This document shows, piece after piece, positions 20,874 to 33,935 of a DNA stretch of 64,000 bases (positions are counted from its first letter, which is position 1; every line of letters starts with the position of its first letter). The translations under genes and the position numbers were made by a program. The notes under the pieces were generated by a model. The model was given only the letters and a program-made list of their open reading frames with translations, had not been told where the DNA came from and ran no database searches. Source of the DNA: Halichondria panicea (Eukaryota; Porifera; Demospongiae; Suberitida; Halichondriidae); NCBI RefSeq assembly GCF_963675165.1, contig NC_087379.1, positions 3,476,201 through 3,540,200 of the forward strand, written 5' to 3'.

Positions 20874-23840
20874 CTCCTCCTCAATTATAAACTTAATTAA
20901 TTCAGGGTGGTTTGACAATTCCTGCCATCGTTCTCAATTTGCAAAACAGTTCACGACTCAGTCCTTTTGTAAACATATTAGCCACCATTTCAGCTGTCGG
21001 ACAATATGTACGTTCGATATTTCCTTTGTTCACTTGCTCCCGAATAAAGTGATATTTAATATCAACACGGTACGCCCGTGAAATTGTGGGTTTTTAGTCA
21101 TTGAAATAGCGGACTGATTGTCTTCATAAATCGTGGTTGGGGTTGGGGACTCCACAATTCGATGATAATTTTTCTGAGCCACACTGACTCTTGTGCGGCA
21201 CTGGAGAGAGCTACATACTCGGCCTCGGCAGTTGAGAGAGCAACACAGCTTTGTTTTTTGCTCTTCCATGTGACTGCTCCTCCACTTACTTGAAACAAGT
21301 AACCAGATGTAGACTTCCTGTCGTTGACATCTCCAGCCCAATCAGTATCAGAGTATCCAACACAAATAATAGATTCGTTTCGACTGTATAGAATACCATA
21401 GTGTGTCGTACCTTTGAGATAACGCAGCACACGGTTCAGTGCTGTCCAGTGAGCTTTAGTTGGTTTGGAAGTGTATCGAGCCAGGTTGCCTACAGCGTAC
21501 GTTATATCCGGCCTTGTACTCACAGATAGATACATTAGGCTTCCGACCACAGACTGGTACAATTGTTAATCAACACATTCGTCTTCGCTTGATGCTGCTA
21601 ACAATTTTGAGCTGACATCTACTGGAGTGCCAACGGGGTTACAGTCCTGCATCCCAAAGTTCTTTATCGGTATAGGTTGGTTGACCAATCCAGACAGAGT
21701 TTTTTGTCTCAGTTTGTATGACAGTCATGCCCAAAAAATAGTGAAGTTGTCCCATGTCTTTGATTTCAAATTTCTTAGCGATTGCATCCTTCACTTCTTT
21801 GATTCTTTCATCGGATCGTCCTGCCAAAACAATATCGTCATAGACACCAATGAAGAAAACATCTCCACCTGCATCCATGTATATGCAGTGGTCACTCGTC
21901 GATTGGATAAAACCCATTTCTTTGAGGTGAGTATCCAGAGAGGTATTCCAGCACCTGGGTGATTGTTTTAACCCATAAATACTTTTCTTTAGCCGGCAGA
22001 CATGTTGTTTTTCTTGCTCGCTTACAAATCCTTTTGGCTGTGACATATACATCTCTTCTTCAAGGTTTCCATTCAGAAAAGCAGTTGCTACATCGACTTG
22101 GTGTGTCTTTAGACCATACTGCACAGATAATGCGACAAGCATACGAAGCGATTCAAGTCAAACAACAGGACTAAATGTCTCATCGTAGTCACTCCCGTAC
22201 TGCTGAGTGAATCCTTGGGCTACAAGTCGAGCCTTGTACCTTTCCACCGATCCATCAGTCTTTGTTTTCACTTTGTACACCCATTTACATACAACAGGTT
22301 TTCTTCCAGCTGGACATCTCAGACATCATTGTCTCTCAGGGATTGCATTTCTGTTTCCATCGCTTCTGTTTCCATCGCTTGCTCCCAGTTTGAACTGCCA
22401 GATCCAGACATAGGCTCTTGGGTAATTCAGATAAACAAGCTCGTTCCATTGCATAATAGTTTAGTGAGTGCCTCTCTCTAGTAGACCTTCTAAGCACTGG
22501 CTCAGGTACATCCTCCTCACAAGGTTGATTTTCACATTCAGTTGTGTCACAATCGCTTGAAAAATCCACTATCAGGTGGTGATCTTTGTCATCGTTAGTG
22601 GTATCATCGTTGCTTTCTTTAGGACTTTCATTAAATTTGACGTCCCGACTGAATCACCGACTGAATCACTTTTCCTCGAGTCGTATCAAATAGTCTGTAA
22701 CCTTTTGTCTCTTGGCCATAGCCTAGCAGGATGCATTTCCTTGCTTTAGATTTGCTTCGCTCATCTTTTGGAATATGAGCAAAAACATCGCATCCAAACA
22801 CTCTCAATAGTTCCACCTTAGGCTTTTTACCAGTAAATGCTTCGTAGGGGTCATTCTTTTGACTGCTTTCGTAGGGCAGCGATTTGACAGCTTCCGCCCA
22901 GAATTTGTGAGGTAGATTGGCATCTAGTAACATCGATCGAGCCGATCCAACAAGCGTTCGATTAAGTCTCTCGGCAACACCATTTTGCTCTGGAGTCTTG
23001 GAGTCTTGGGAATTGTACGTTCATGACGGATCCCTTCTCCTCTCATATATTCTTCAATCTGGTTGGACGTATATTCTCCCCCATTGTCAGTTCGAAAAGT
23101 TTTTAACTTTTTTCCACCAGTGCTTTCCACTCTAGACTTGGTCAGATCCACGTATAGCGAGTGTAGTCATCGATGAACGTTGGGAAGTATTCTGCTCCTC
23201 CTATTGACTTTTCTCTCAGTTTTCCACAGACATCAGAGTGAACCACTTCGAGAGGTTCTCTTTAGTGTGGCTACTGCTGATCTCAAAACGACTTCGATGA
23301 AGTTTTCCGCCGACACACGTCTCGCAAAAATCGATAGTCTTTTTGACGTTGTAGTCGAATTTTTCTACCAGCCCTCGTTTGGCTAGCTTCTGGAGACTCT
23401 TTTCTCCAAGGTGACCATACCGACGATGCCAACGATGCCACAATCTCTCCTTGCTTTCACTTTCGGCAAAATTCTAAATGGTAAAGACTTCCGGTTTTGG
23501 TGGCAAAAGCGATGACTTTGTTGTCTTCATTCAGGATTTCGCATCCAGTTTTTGTAAACTTCGTTGTTTTCCCCAATTCAGATGCTTTCGATACACTGAG
23601 GAGATAGTTTCGGCACATAGAGGACGTTTGTCAGTTTACACTTCTTTGAGCATCCATCCGGCAAAAATATCTCTAGGGTTACCGATGGCATCTAACTCAT
23701 GCCCATCTCCCAAGCTGACTTTCTGTGGTTTTTGTAGACGGTTTAGTTCTCCAAAAGTTAAGACCTCCACCGAGACATCAGCACCCATGGTGCTTTCATT
23801 ATCAAAGCAGCTCAGAACTAACCGGTCTTTGCCCTGCTAG
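20874..23840 (-). pseudogene. Ty1/Copia pol, 5'-truncated and frameshifted
   Basis: Reading from 23840 down: LGDGHELDAIGNP (end of a protease/linker region), then a GAG-pre-integrase block (HRRYGHLGEKSLQK, CETCVGGK; 23216-23443), integrase core (FRTDNGGEYTS; about 22924-23130, then FWAEAV and FGCDVFAHIP at 22631-22933), reverse transcriptase (QVDVATAFLNGNLEEEMYM, YGLKQSPRCWN, VYDDIVLAG; 21639-22142) and RNase H (GYSDTDWAGD, SKKQSCVALSTAEAEY; 21030-21562). The order integrase-RT-RNase H defines Copia. The usual YVDD is VYDD here. Several frameshifts separate the blocks; gag, the primer site and the 5' LTR are missing. Function: copy-and-paste retrotransposition, now inactive. Confidence 0.92.
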
Positions 23841-23940
23841 TTTAGAACATAACAAACATGTAGCTTGCATGAAGTAAGTATTATAATTATACGTAGTACC
23901 AGCTAGGCCCTTTTAATGACATTATAATAATTATAGTACC

Positions 23941-25680
23941 GTATTCTACCGAGATTACGCCCAACCTATAATTGCATTTTACAAAGCAACTACAGGTGGG
24001 ATGGGCTTAAATTCGAAAACTGAGTATTTTTGTCTCGAAATTAAGGGTGTTTTCCTCAAAATTACACCCACCCATTAATTAAAAACTAATGTGTCTGCGT
24101 CTGACGCCTGTCAGCTTACATCAATATATGCAGGAGAACATGAGGGGATGGAGCGTCTTACTACACATATTCTGTATCCTCTTGCTATGTACAAACAGGA
24201 GCCCATAAATAAGAGAAAGAGAGGTTTACTACAGGGATCACGTGGTTATGACAGCAAGTGATTGAATCCCTACACGTGTTATACGCAATTCAGGGCTGCG
24301 GTTTGCAAACACTTAGTCGCTTCCATAAAAGGAAGTGCGGTTTCACCGGCATCGTGATCCTGCATGAGTATACGTTGAAGTTAGCCGCTCCTTCTCTTAT
24401 TTATAGGCTCCTGGTACCATTCTTTTTATAGAAGCATATTAAAAAGACAACTATTTAAAGACGCACCAGCTGTAGAAACAATACAGTCAAATAGTAGATG
24501 ATCAAAGGAAAACCATGCTAAAGGATATATAATAAGCCCTTTTCATGATGGATATCTCTGAAGAAGGACAGAGGAGTCTATTACCCCCACTTACACATTT
24601 ACATGTAGCTCTCTTGCAGACCTAGTTTTTAGTGTCTTATTTTTCAGGGGGGTTTATTTTCGCAAATTTTGCCCAGATGCAAAGATACGAGTGTTGAGGT
24701 CAACTGTGCTTTGATTGAGAACAAGCCGCTCATGTATCGAGTCCAGCACAAGAGCACTGACTTGTAATTATATCTCTGCTTCTGAGGTAACTAACATTTG
24801 ACCCCCCCCCCTGCAAAATAAGATTTTAAGCTTGCAGATACGAGAAGTACACAGCAAGAGAAGTTTGGAGAAATACATTAGTTAGCTAAGTTCAAGTGGT
24901 TCCAGCCTCCTCTGACATTATGTTGGCAGAAAAGATTAGCAGGGCTAACACTCAGATCTGCGCGTGCGCAGTGACGCTTTTGAAGTTTGACCAAAATTAA
25001 TCATGTATAAAGGAAGTGTACAAGTCAAAGATTCTGCATCATAAGGCTGTTCCTTGTCACTGTCAGAGTCTTCAACAGAGATTCAGAGAAGATTGCCCTT
25101 AAATGTCTCCTATACTGGCAAATAGGCGTAATTATTGGATCTATAGTAGCTATGTTCAGAGCTAACCAGCTTCCACAAAAAACTGCTAAACCTTTTCTTG
25201 ACAACTGCTCACTGACAAATGCATCACTTCCTGGTGGGCGTATTCTGGAGGCAAATTAGCCTATGCAGGAACTTTTACTCAAAAATTGGGGTGGGCGAAT
25301 TTCGGATGCGGGCTTAATCTCGGTAGAGCATACATCAGAGAAGAATTGGGCTATGGTGACGGCTGTAAATAAAAAATTGCTCATAGTGGTAAGACATCAA
25401 AACGATTGTGTACTAATTTTAGCGAATTTGCAATTAACGCTAAATTAAGTACTCGCTAATAATAAAACGCATTTAAAAAATTATGAATCTCATTAAAGAA
25501 CAAAAAACCATAATTTGATAATGTAATTTTGAGAGTATGCTTAAGCAAGCTTTTTCATCTGTATCTGACTCTAAACGTTCCTAAACTCATACTTGTTGAC
25601 AAATATTGTGCTAATGAATTTGCTACAAATCCGCCAAAATTAATACCCAAAAGAATCTGAAAATGCTAAAATGAAAGCAC
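23941..25680. other. no gene supported; AT-rich dispersed repeat sequence
   Basis: I see no coding region. Notable content: a stretch at 24655-24800 (TTTATTTTCGCAAATTTTGC and GAACAAGCCGCTCATG) that is repeated in diverged form at 27945-28090, and a CCTCCTCTG tip at 24907-24915 of the type that ends the Mutator-like families. Confidence 0.5.
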
Positions 25681-25691
25681 CGCAGGTGCTG

Positions 25692-26212
25692 ATGCGTCGG
25701 TGGAGATGCCAAAGCTACATAACATAAAGCTACTAATAGCTTTATGCACATGATAAACAATAATTTTGCTGCATGTAAAAACTCAGGGAGTAGGTAATGA
25801 TTGACCATGATTGTTGTTAAAAATGATCGATGCCAAAAGTTCTAAAATTAATGGCTGCATTAGCAGAGCCTTGCAGCTCTCTTCTCACTCTTGCAGCTAC
25901 CAATAGCTAGCGTTCTAGTGCAGAGCTAACTACTAAGTAGAGTAGCAACACTCGGTAAACAAGTTTGGCTACGTGCTCTTCTGAAAAGGCTGCAATGGCA
26001 TTCCAAGTAAGCAAAACTAGGCGTAACTCGAGAACGAAGCATTATTTTGCAAATCCACGAATCAAAATCTAAGTAAACATGACTAGAAGCCTATAGAAAC
26101 TCTTACTTGCACTTGATTCATCCTTGAGCAGCTGTAGCAGTCTACACAGACACACACACAGACACACAAACACACTACCGTATACCTCGCTTGCGCATGC
26201 GCACCGAGGCAT
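25692..26212 (-). repeat. GCCTCGGTG-ended dispersed repeat, copy
   Basis: From ATGCGTCGGTGGAGATGCC to GCACCGAGGCAT, the two ends being inverted. The interior carries GCTAGCGTTCTAGTGCAGAGCT, a TTTCAGAAGAG-type segment and a CA tract. It matches 28937-29422 and 33447-33933. Confidence 0.75.
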
Positions 26213-26517
26213 AATTACTACCCGTCTATAATAGTAACATTAAGGTACATGCCTGTGTGTTATCAATACCACATCCTACCCAGGATGCAGACCTAAATCA
26301 CCACTCACCACCGTATTAGCTTTTATAAGAAACTGGAGTGCATTGATGCGTGGCGAATCCCAATGCAAGTCGGGTAGAATCCTGTAATCTGATTGGTAAC
26401 AATTATGATCCTTAAATTATTACACAATCAGATTATTATCATGCCCTCGTGCTAGATACTACAAGTCGGCTCAAGTTTTATTGTACATCGATCCCTCGTG
26501 CATGAATAATAACCTAT

Positions 26518-27615
26518 ACCGTATATCTATCGGACACTTCTACCCCGGACACTCTTTTGGGCAATTCGTTGTTCTAATACAACGGACACTCTAGTGCTTT
26601 AATATTACTAAATATCCGGACAACACCTTGAAAAGTCGAGTTAATTCATAGACGGCAAGTAAGACTTAAGAGTGCTGCAGTTATATAGCTTTGAGTAGCT
26701 ACTTTTAAATACCATATTACTAGAATAGTTTGCGAGCATCAAACATTTGCGAACTTAGCGATGGTTGATCAATTCGCAACAATAAAATCCGCAAAGCCAA
26801 AATTATTACTAGTAAATACACACAATCCTTGCCATATATAAGCCACGCCTTAATCCACCCACTTTATTGATAAACAGCAGTGCCACATGGTTGTCTGCGC
26901 ATGCGCAGAAGATAAGCACACTGTCTCCATAGTAACAGCTGCAATGCGCATGCGCATTTCAGGGACATGCTCATTTTCTGAATTATTAATCTTCCAAGCC
27001 GGATAATCGAGGTTCCGGATAATGGAGGGCCTGGTAATCTATTGTAGTTAGATCACAAAGGTCAAATTTTTTGCTGATTTGGCTCATTCGCAAAGGTTTT
27101 TCACCAGCAAAATATTCTAGTAATATGGTAGCTAGTGCTACTATTCAGTCGCACACTGTTCTATTAGCTCACATGCAGCTGCTTGCTTGTTCTAATAATT
27201 CCGGACACTTTGCATGCTCTATAAAAATCTGTTCCAATTATACCCAGACAATTCCAAAATAATAATTATCTTTTGCTCTCCGATAATAATTATAATTAAT
27301 TTTTTACATGTATAAATTATTATTACTGTACAGTTGGTAGTTGGAAGAGTGAACAGCTCCGAGCTTCCTGATCTTGAAAGGAGCAAATTTCTTTTTCCAG
27401 CCACAGCCACAGGTGATTGTTCAATTTGTGGTGCCTTTGTAGTGCCTGCCTAATTGCAATATTCAATTATCGATTTAAATCGACACAGCATTTTTTAAAT
27501 ATTTATCCCACATACAATGTACCATGTGTTGGTGTCCCAAAAATCAACTCGATTTGTTTTATCAACTCAATTTTATCGACTTTATCTGGTAGGGATCGAC
27601 TCGATGTGTCATCGA
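26518..27615. other. no gene supported; mixed repeats
   Basis: Contains a CCGTATATC…TATCCGGACA repeat (26518-26640) related to 4373-4561. A segment at 27045-27125 (GATCACAAAGGTCAAATTTT, GGCTCATTCGCAAAGGTTTT) recurs near 33165-33240 and 33285-33340. No ORF is convincing. Confidence 0.5.
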
Positions 27616-27691
27616 GTTGATAAAAACACATCGAGTCGATCCTTACCTGGATAAAATCGAGTTGATAAAACATATCGAGTCGATCCTTACC
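27616..27691. repeat. tandem pair of ATCGAGTTGATAAAA units
   Basis: The unit ATCGAGTTGATAAAACA(C/T)ATCGAGTCGATCCTTACC occurs twice in tandem, preceded at 27540-27605 by diverged inverted versions (ATCAACTCGATTT). The CGA/TCG-rich unit is internally palindromic. Confidence 0.75.
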
Positions 27692-27692
27692 T

Positions 27693-28674
27693 CAGAGGAG
27701 GTGCTATAATTAGTGACCTTATATAGCTACATGTAATTAAGGTCACTAATTAGATTTCTCCTACCTAATTCTTTTTCAGACGACTTCTAGCTGTGTACAG
27801 AGGAGGTGCTATAATTAGTGACCTTAATAGCTACATGTAATTAAGGTCACTAATTAGATTTCTCCTACCTAATTCTTTTTCAGATGACTTCTAGCTGATG
27901 TTTTGTGTCTATAAACTTAAAACATGATTTTTGCTGTAGAATTATTTATTTTCGCCAATTTTGCTCAGAAACCGAGATACAGGCCTTGACACCAGCTTGT
28001 TGTTGACCTTGAGAACAAGCCGCTCATGATATCAATGCTAGCAGAAGAGCATTGTATCTCTGCTCAGATCTGAGCAACATTTGCAAAATAGAATTACTAG
28101 GAGCCATGCAGGGCATGTGTTTGGGGCGAGCGAGCGAATTGCAATAAATTGTTAACATTTCAATGAATTAGTAAAGTATGGAATTCGTCACAGTTAATTC
28201 TGGGAAATAGTTAATTCCGAGATACAGTATTGATAATCTGGTGGTTGTATGTAAAATTAAAAGGAGAGGCTTGCAGAAGTGCATCTATAGTTATTGGTTG
28301 TTGTAGACACATTTCCTTCTTGCTAACCTTTCTTGTTCACTGTTGTCTCGATTCATCTAATTCTCTTTTCTTCTTTAATTATCACAATTTTATGTCTTGA
28401 TACAAGTTGGTAAGGATCATGACGTCCAAAAGAAAATCATTGTGTTGGTAAGGATCATGACGTCCAAAAGAAAATTATTGTGCCGGTCCTCCTCCATGAC
28501 ATACATACAAAATTGCAACGTTGAAGACTAGGTAGGGACTCGCTTTGCTCGCCCCAATAACCCTATGTATACAGTAACAGACACTAAAAACTCAGCTATG
28601 AAAGAGAAGGTACATGTAGGAGAAATCTATTAGTAGCTACTTAAGGTCAAGTGCTTCGCACCTCCTCTAGCACG
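27693..28674. mobile_element. CAGAGGAGGTGC-ended element with a tandem-duplicated left end
   Basis: CAGAGGAGGTGCTATAATTA begins a 105-bp unit repeated at 27693 and 27798. Each unit holds a hairpin (TAATTAGTGACCTTA / TTAAGGTCACTAATTA). The right side ends GCACCTCCTCTAG near 28662-28674, an inverted match. Interior has a second tandem pair (GGATCATGACGTCCAAAAGA twice near 28412-28485). No target duplication could be confirmed. Confidence 0.6.
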
Positions 28675-28936
28675 TACAACCATAATTAACTCAAATGCTT
28701 CTATTCAATCCAAGGCCTGCATGTGAAGGAGGCTAAATATAGACTCGCAAGCACCTGCAAGCCATTCCTTTTTCTCTGATTGGACGGGGGCTGGAGACAA
28801 ACGGATTGGTGACTCTGGGTTACAGCTAGCTTGTGTATCTCAGGAATGCTGTGTAATAATGTCACATGCAAATTATGCGATTTATTCTGACACGTCAAAG
28901 CAGAGTCAAAGTTAAAGAAAAGTATCGCGGGTGCTG

Positions 28937-29422
28937 ATGCCTCGGTGGAGGTGCCAAAGCTACATAACATAAAGCTTTTTATACACACATTATATCATGA
29001 TGAACATTTTTAATTTTGCAGGCAGAAATCCAGAATCATGGGAAACTCAAAGAGTGGGTAATGATCAACGATGATTGTTGAAAAACGATCGATGCCAAAA
29101 GTTCAAGTCTAAAATTATTAAATGCAGCTTTTTTCTCACTCTTGCAACTACCAATAGCTAGCGTTCTAGTGCAGAGCTAACTACTAAGTAGAGTAGCAAC
29201 ACTCGGTGAACAAGTTTTGCTACGTACTCTTCTGAAAAGGCTGTTAGGCATAACTCGAGAACAAAGCATTACTTTACAAACCCGCAAATACCAATCCAGG
29301 AAAACATGACTAAACGCCTATAGAAACTCTTACTTGCTCTTCATTGATCCTTGAGCAGCCTACAGACACAGACACACAAACACACTACCGTATACCTCGC
29401 TTTTGCATGTGCACCGAGGCAT
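28937..29422 (-). repeat. GCCTCGGTG-ended dispersed repeat, copy
   Basis: ATGCCTCGGTGGAGGTGCCA to GCACCGAGGCAT. Preceded by GCGGGTGCTG, which also precedes the other minus copies and which matches part of the Copia pol near 23785. Confidence 0.78.
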
Positions 29423-29821
29423 AATAAGTATACACAGATCTACATTGTATCTAGCCAGCCTTTTGATCCTTGTACCTTGTAGTAGCATGGAACAGCTGAT
29501 GTGTGTGTGTGTGTCTACATGTGTAGACTTCTACAGCTGCTCAATGATCAATCAGAGATAAAAGGAGTAGAGGGATTGGCAACAGGAGTAGCTCACGTAA
29601 TCATTTAAATATTGATTTCCTCTACACAACCATCCTTGATGCGCATTATTTCCCGGCACAACGCCCGCGAATTGAAGTAATATTACTTTTAGCTAGCTAT
29701 TAGACCTTAGAATTGGCTACTGTTAAGTTGAGTTGACTACACTAGTGCTTTTTCTTGTTCTTTTAGCAACGTTCTTGGAGCAAGCAAGTCAAACAAAAAT
29801 TCATAGCTGCTAGTCAAGCAG

Positions 29822-30075
29822 GGTTTCATACAGAGGGGGGGGGGCACCCTGGGATTTCCCACCCCCGTCAAAATTCCCCCTCCCTAGAAATCTGAAAATT
29901 AATGATATCATAATAATAATAAAACTATAGATTAGTAAAATGTATGGTTTGAAGCACACAAAAACCCAAATTGCACTTCAGATAATGATTCCACAAACAT
30001 TTTTCCAGGAGAGGACCCCCAGACCCCCTCAATTAAACATTTCCCCCTCCCAGCTAAAAATCCTGTATGAAACGG
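29822..30075. mobile_element. short element with GTTTCATACAG ends
   Basis: GTTTCATACAGAGGGGGG at the left and CCTGTATGAAAC at the right are inverted, with G-rich and C-rich subterminal sequence. A C-rich block (CCCCCAGACCCCC) lies near 30010. No coding region. Confidence 0.55.
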
Positions 30076-31228
30076 TTGACCTTTTGCATGCTTGGACGTA
30101 TTGAATTCTTCTGGTTTTGACACTAACGTAATGACAATTAACATTCCATTGTGGAATAACCTCTAGACTAAAGTGCTCAGACTACATATTGACCAGGAAT
30201 TTGGAATAAAATGACCTCATCCATGTCTCACATTCTCTCAGCATGATCAGACACAAGGTAACAGCATGCCCAGAGAGTCCTCTTCCAAATGGATATCACC
30301 AGCTATTGTACAAGCTATTAAACTAGCTCATAGATAAACAAATTAGCTGAATCAATTCTAAAATTTCACTAATAACCTTCGCATAATTGGAAAAGCGCTT
30401 CAATTCGAGTATAAAGGCCTGCAGTTGAGATACGCTTATAATCCAGTTTCTACGGTAGCTGTTTCTACGGTAGCTGATTTGATTGTACGCAAAGCCCGTT
30501 TCCGCCTACGCGTGTACTACGCTGCAGTTACATTGTTTACACTACAAACCGCTAATTGGATTCGTAGTAATTAAGGCAATTGCTACTTGCTGTTGAAGGG
30601 TTTGCAGAATCACTTCTTTTTCTTGAGGTCCTGGTCCTGGTAAACCACAATGATACCTTATAATAATTATATAGAATAGATAACAATAGATGCATGTACA
30701 CAAGTCTGGTAACAACAGATACATGCATGTACCGTACCCTCACAAAAATAATCCCATCTTGAATAAACGCCCATCCCCTCTTTTGCTTCGAAGTTCTTGC
30801 ACGAGGGTATTTTCACTCGACTATAAGCCCACCCAGAATGAAGAGTTGAGCATGCGCAGTAGCTGAATGCCACATGTTCACTAGTGAAGAAAGGAAGTTT
30901 TATGTAGTAGCTAGTAAGACTATACTTCTTGCTCTGTATGGATCTGTTTGCCCTTGAAGACGTATATGCAGGGAACAGAGAAAAGAAAACACAAAGTCCA
31001 GACTCCAGGAAAGTTATCAATTTTGCAGGTTACCTTGCCTTGGTTTTCTGAAACAAAGTACCTGATAGCTGCTAGCATGCTCAGTAGGAGTATGACCTAC
31101 CATCCTTCAGGAAGTTTCTGCTACATCTGACATCGACAAAAGCAACGAATAGAGTCAGAGTCCACTTCTTTTTGTTCATTCTCTTGTCATGCTTTAATGC
31201 ATTACAATGAAATGTTCATACTATAATT

Positions 31229-32013
31229 TAGCCTCGGTCCCAGGCCGATTTTTTTTTTAATAGAGAACGAAGTTGAAAAATACGGCCTGGTATTGATTGT
31301 ATCTGGGCGTGGCAGGAACCGGAAACTAAAGCAGAGATTCTTCACATTTTGTTTCCTGCTTTTTTCTGTAATACTAAAGGTGTACGTAGAGGCATTTTAC
31401 TCCCGTAAAAGTTACAGTAATGTATCTCCGTGTCATGTTCTCAATTTATAGCTAGCTAGCTATGGCATGCAACGCGTTGTCTTGTTTGAAGCAAGATGGC
31501 CTCACTCTCATGGCAGAACAGGCCCAGGCTCCTGTTTGAGGGACCGGGAAGGGACGTGTTTATCTGGTTCCCAACGGGGTATGGCAAGTCTCTCTGCTAT
31601 ATCAGTTGCTACCCTTTTTAATGGACTACAAGCTAGGTAGGACCAAGGCTCCTCCTGTTGACAAAAGTGTTGTTCTTGTTAATTGTCTCTCCCCTTGTAT
31701 CTCTCATCATGAGACTCATGATTGACCAGGTCAGGAGTCTAAACAATAGAGGTGTTTCTGCTGCCATCCTCAGTAGCAATAAAGGAATCGATAAAGATTT
31801 GGTTGCCACTGCTAAAGAAGTGTCTTCTGGGAAGCTGTATACTGCCCCAGAGGCTGTTGTTGAAGACCACTGTTGGAGGATTCATTTTTTGTTGTACCAC
31901 AGAGTCAATTTATTAAAAAACCAAGCCCAGATCACGCCCAAATACAATCAATACCAGGCCTAGTAGGCGACCTAGCGTTCAATTGGAGACCGATCCGCCT
32001 GGGGTCGAGGCTA
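31229..32013 (+). mobile_element. Mutator-like element carrying a RecQ helicase exon fragment, copy 1
   Basis: Ends TAGCCTCGGTCCCAGGCCGA and GGGGTCGAGGCTA are inverted. Exact 9-bp flanks ACTATAATT at 31220-31228 and 32014-32022. The cargo on the plus strand reads GRDVFIWFPTGYGKSLC (Walker A of RecQ-type helicases), then, in another frame, LIVSPLVSL and MIDQVRSLNNRGVSAAILSS, SSGKLYTAPEAVVED. Frameshifts near 31600 and a small duplication around SPLVSLIMRLMIDQ make it non-coding. RecQ helicases unwind DNA in repair; this piece covers only the first helicase motifs. It is inferred to be captured host sequence. Confidence 0.82.
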
Positions 32014-32144
32014 ACTATAATTATGAAAATGCAATACAAATTGTCACAAAGCAAAGTATAAACCTCGATTTGAGGCCGCGGGTGGGTGTATATTCGAATA
32101 AAAACTCGGCGTTCGTGATTAAACGCCAAATCCGCAAAACCTAA

Positions 32145-32520
32145 TTATGCCTCGAGGCGTAGCCGCACGAGGGATACGGTAAAGCTGACTGTGTGTGTGT
32201 CTGTCTGTGTGTGTGTGTGTGTCTGTTCCAGCTGTAACTGCTCAACGGTTGCAATGCGACGAAAACTAACAGCTTCTATAGGCTTCTAGCCACGTTCTCT
32301 TGGATTTTGATTCGTGGATTAGCAAACTAAAGCTTCTTTCTCGAGTTATGGCTAGTTTGACTCACATTGAAGGCCTTTTTAGAATCTTTCATAGCATCAT
32401 CTGTCCGCACAAACTTTCTATTCAACATATGAGTTAGCCTTGCACTAAAGCGCTAGCTTTTTGTTAGCTACAAGACTCAGAAAATACCTGTTTTAAAACA
32501 GCTAGCTAGCTAGCAGTAGC
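32145..32520 (+). repeat. diverged GCCTCG-ended repeat with TG tract
   Basis: ATGCCTCGAGGCGTAGCCGC, then a (TG)n tract at 32188-32225 and segments like TTGGATTTTGATTCGTGGAT, resembling 20115-20606. Ends in a GCTAGCTAGC run near 32500. Confidence 0.55.
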
Positions 32521-32844
32521 CATTTGTGAAATTGGACACACCCTTTAATTATTCCTGTGGATGTAATGCACATGCGCGCTCATTCCCCATGTGTGATATC
32601 CAAGATCCAGATCCAGATCCTCCTGGCAGAATCATTGAGGGCCTGGTAAGCCACAAAACACTACTATATAACAATATAGATAACAATATGCATGTACACA
32701 AGTCTTTTCTTCTTAGATATTATATACACTGAACTACAGATTTTTCTTCTTTCTTGAGGTCCTGGTATTAAAGCCACATAATACAACAATAGATGCATCT
32801 TTTCTTCTCAGTGACTTTATATAGATAAGCTAACTTTATGAAAT

Positions 32845-33122
32845 AATTAAATTAATTAGTAAAATTATGCACTTCCGCTTATAATTAATTGAAAACAAAA
32901 TCTTCTTCTTTGTTGCTTCCTAGATCCTTGAGGTCCTGGTATAAGCAGCCACTAAACACAACAATGATACCACAATTGAAGTCAGTTTTAGACAGATTAT
33001 TTTATACGCTTACTTTTTCCTCTTCTATACTTCCTCTTCTATACTTCCTCTTCTATACTTTTGAGCGAGAGCAAATCATGGCGAGAGGCATTAGCACAGC
33101 GCCAGCTTGAACACTAGTTATT
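32845..33122. repeat. dispersed repeat, second copy at 42395-42639
   Basis: Both copies contain CCACTTCCGCTTATAATTAA(TT), TTGTTGCTTCCTAGATCCTT, a CCTCTTCTATACTT tandem and ATGGCGAGAGGCATTAGCAC. Same orientation. No coding potential recognised. Confidence 0.75.
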
Positions 33123-33446
33123 ACTAGTAAATATACACACAATCCTTGCCAGAATGCAATAGTTAGATCGCAAAGGGTAAAATTTTCTGCTGATTTGGCT
33201 CATTCGCAAAGGTTTTTCACACGCAAAATATTCTAGTAATACGGTATCTGGTATGACACAAGATCACAGCAATTATATACAAGGGTCACTCATTCGCAAA
33301 TGTTTTTCACACACAAAATATTCTAGTAATACGGTATAATATATAATTATAGAATTTATAATTTATAATTAAAAAGCGGGCTGAGTACACTAAGGCATAC
33401 TCAGGTTTAAGTAAGTCATGTGAGAATGAAAGCACCGCGGGTGCTG

Positions 33447-33933
33447 ATGCCTCGGTGGAGGTGCCAAAGCTACATAACATAAAACTACTAATAGCTGGCT
33501 TTTATACACATTGATTTGTAATTATCATGATGAACATTTTTAATTTTGCTGCATGCATGCGCAATCACAGGGAAACTCAGATAGTGGGTAATGATCGACC
33601 ATGATTGTTGTTAAAACGATCGATGCCAAAAGTTCAAGTCTAAAATTAATGGTGCTAGTCAGCAGAGCCTTGCAGCTCTCTTCTCAGCTAGCGTTCTAGT
33701 GCAGAGCTAACTACTAAGTAGAGAAGCAACACTCGGTGAACAAGTTTTGCTACGGACTCTTCTGAAAAGGCTGCAATGGCATTCCAAGTAAGCAAAACTA
33801 GGCATAACTAGAAAATGAAGCTTTTTGCAAGTCCACAAATAGCAAGCCAAGACCTATAGAAAGAAACTCACACACACACACACACACACACAGACACTAT
33901 CGTTTACCTCGCTTGTGCATGCGCACCAAGGCA
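33447..33933 (-). repeat. GCCTCGGTG-ended dispersed repeat, copy
   Basis: ATGCCTCGGTGGAGGTGCCA to GCACCAAGGCAT, with a CA tract at 33866-33895. Nearly identical in layout to 25692-26212 and 28937-29422. Confidence 0.78.
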
Positions 33934-33935
33934 TA

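Noticed and set aside
23478-23840. 120-codon plus-strand ORF
   Set aside because: It is the antisense of Copia pol, whose minus-strand reading has recognisable motifs.
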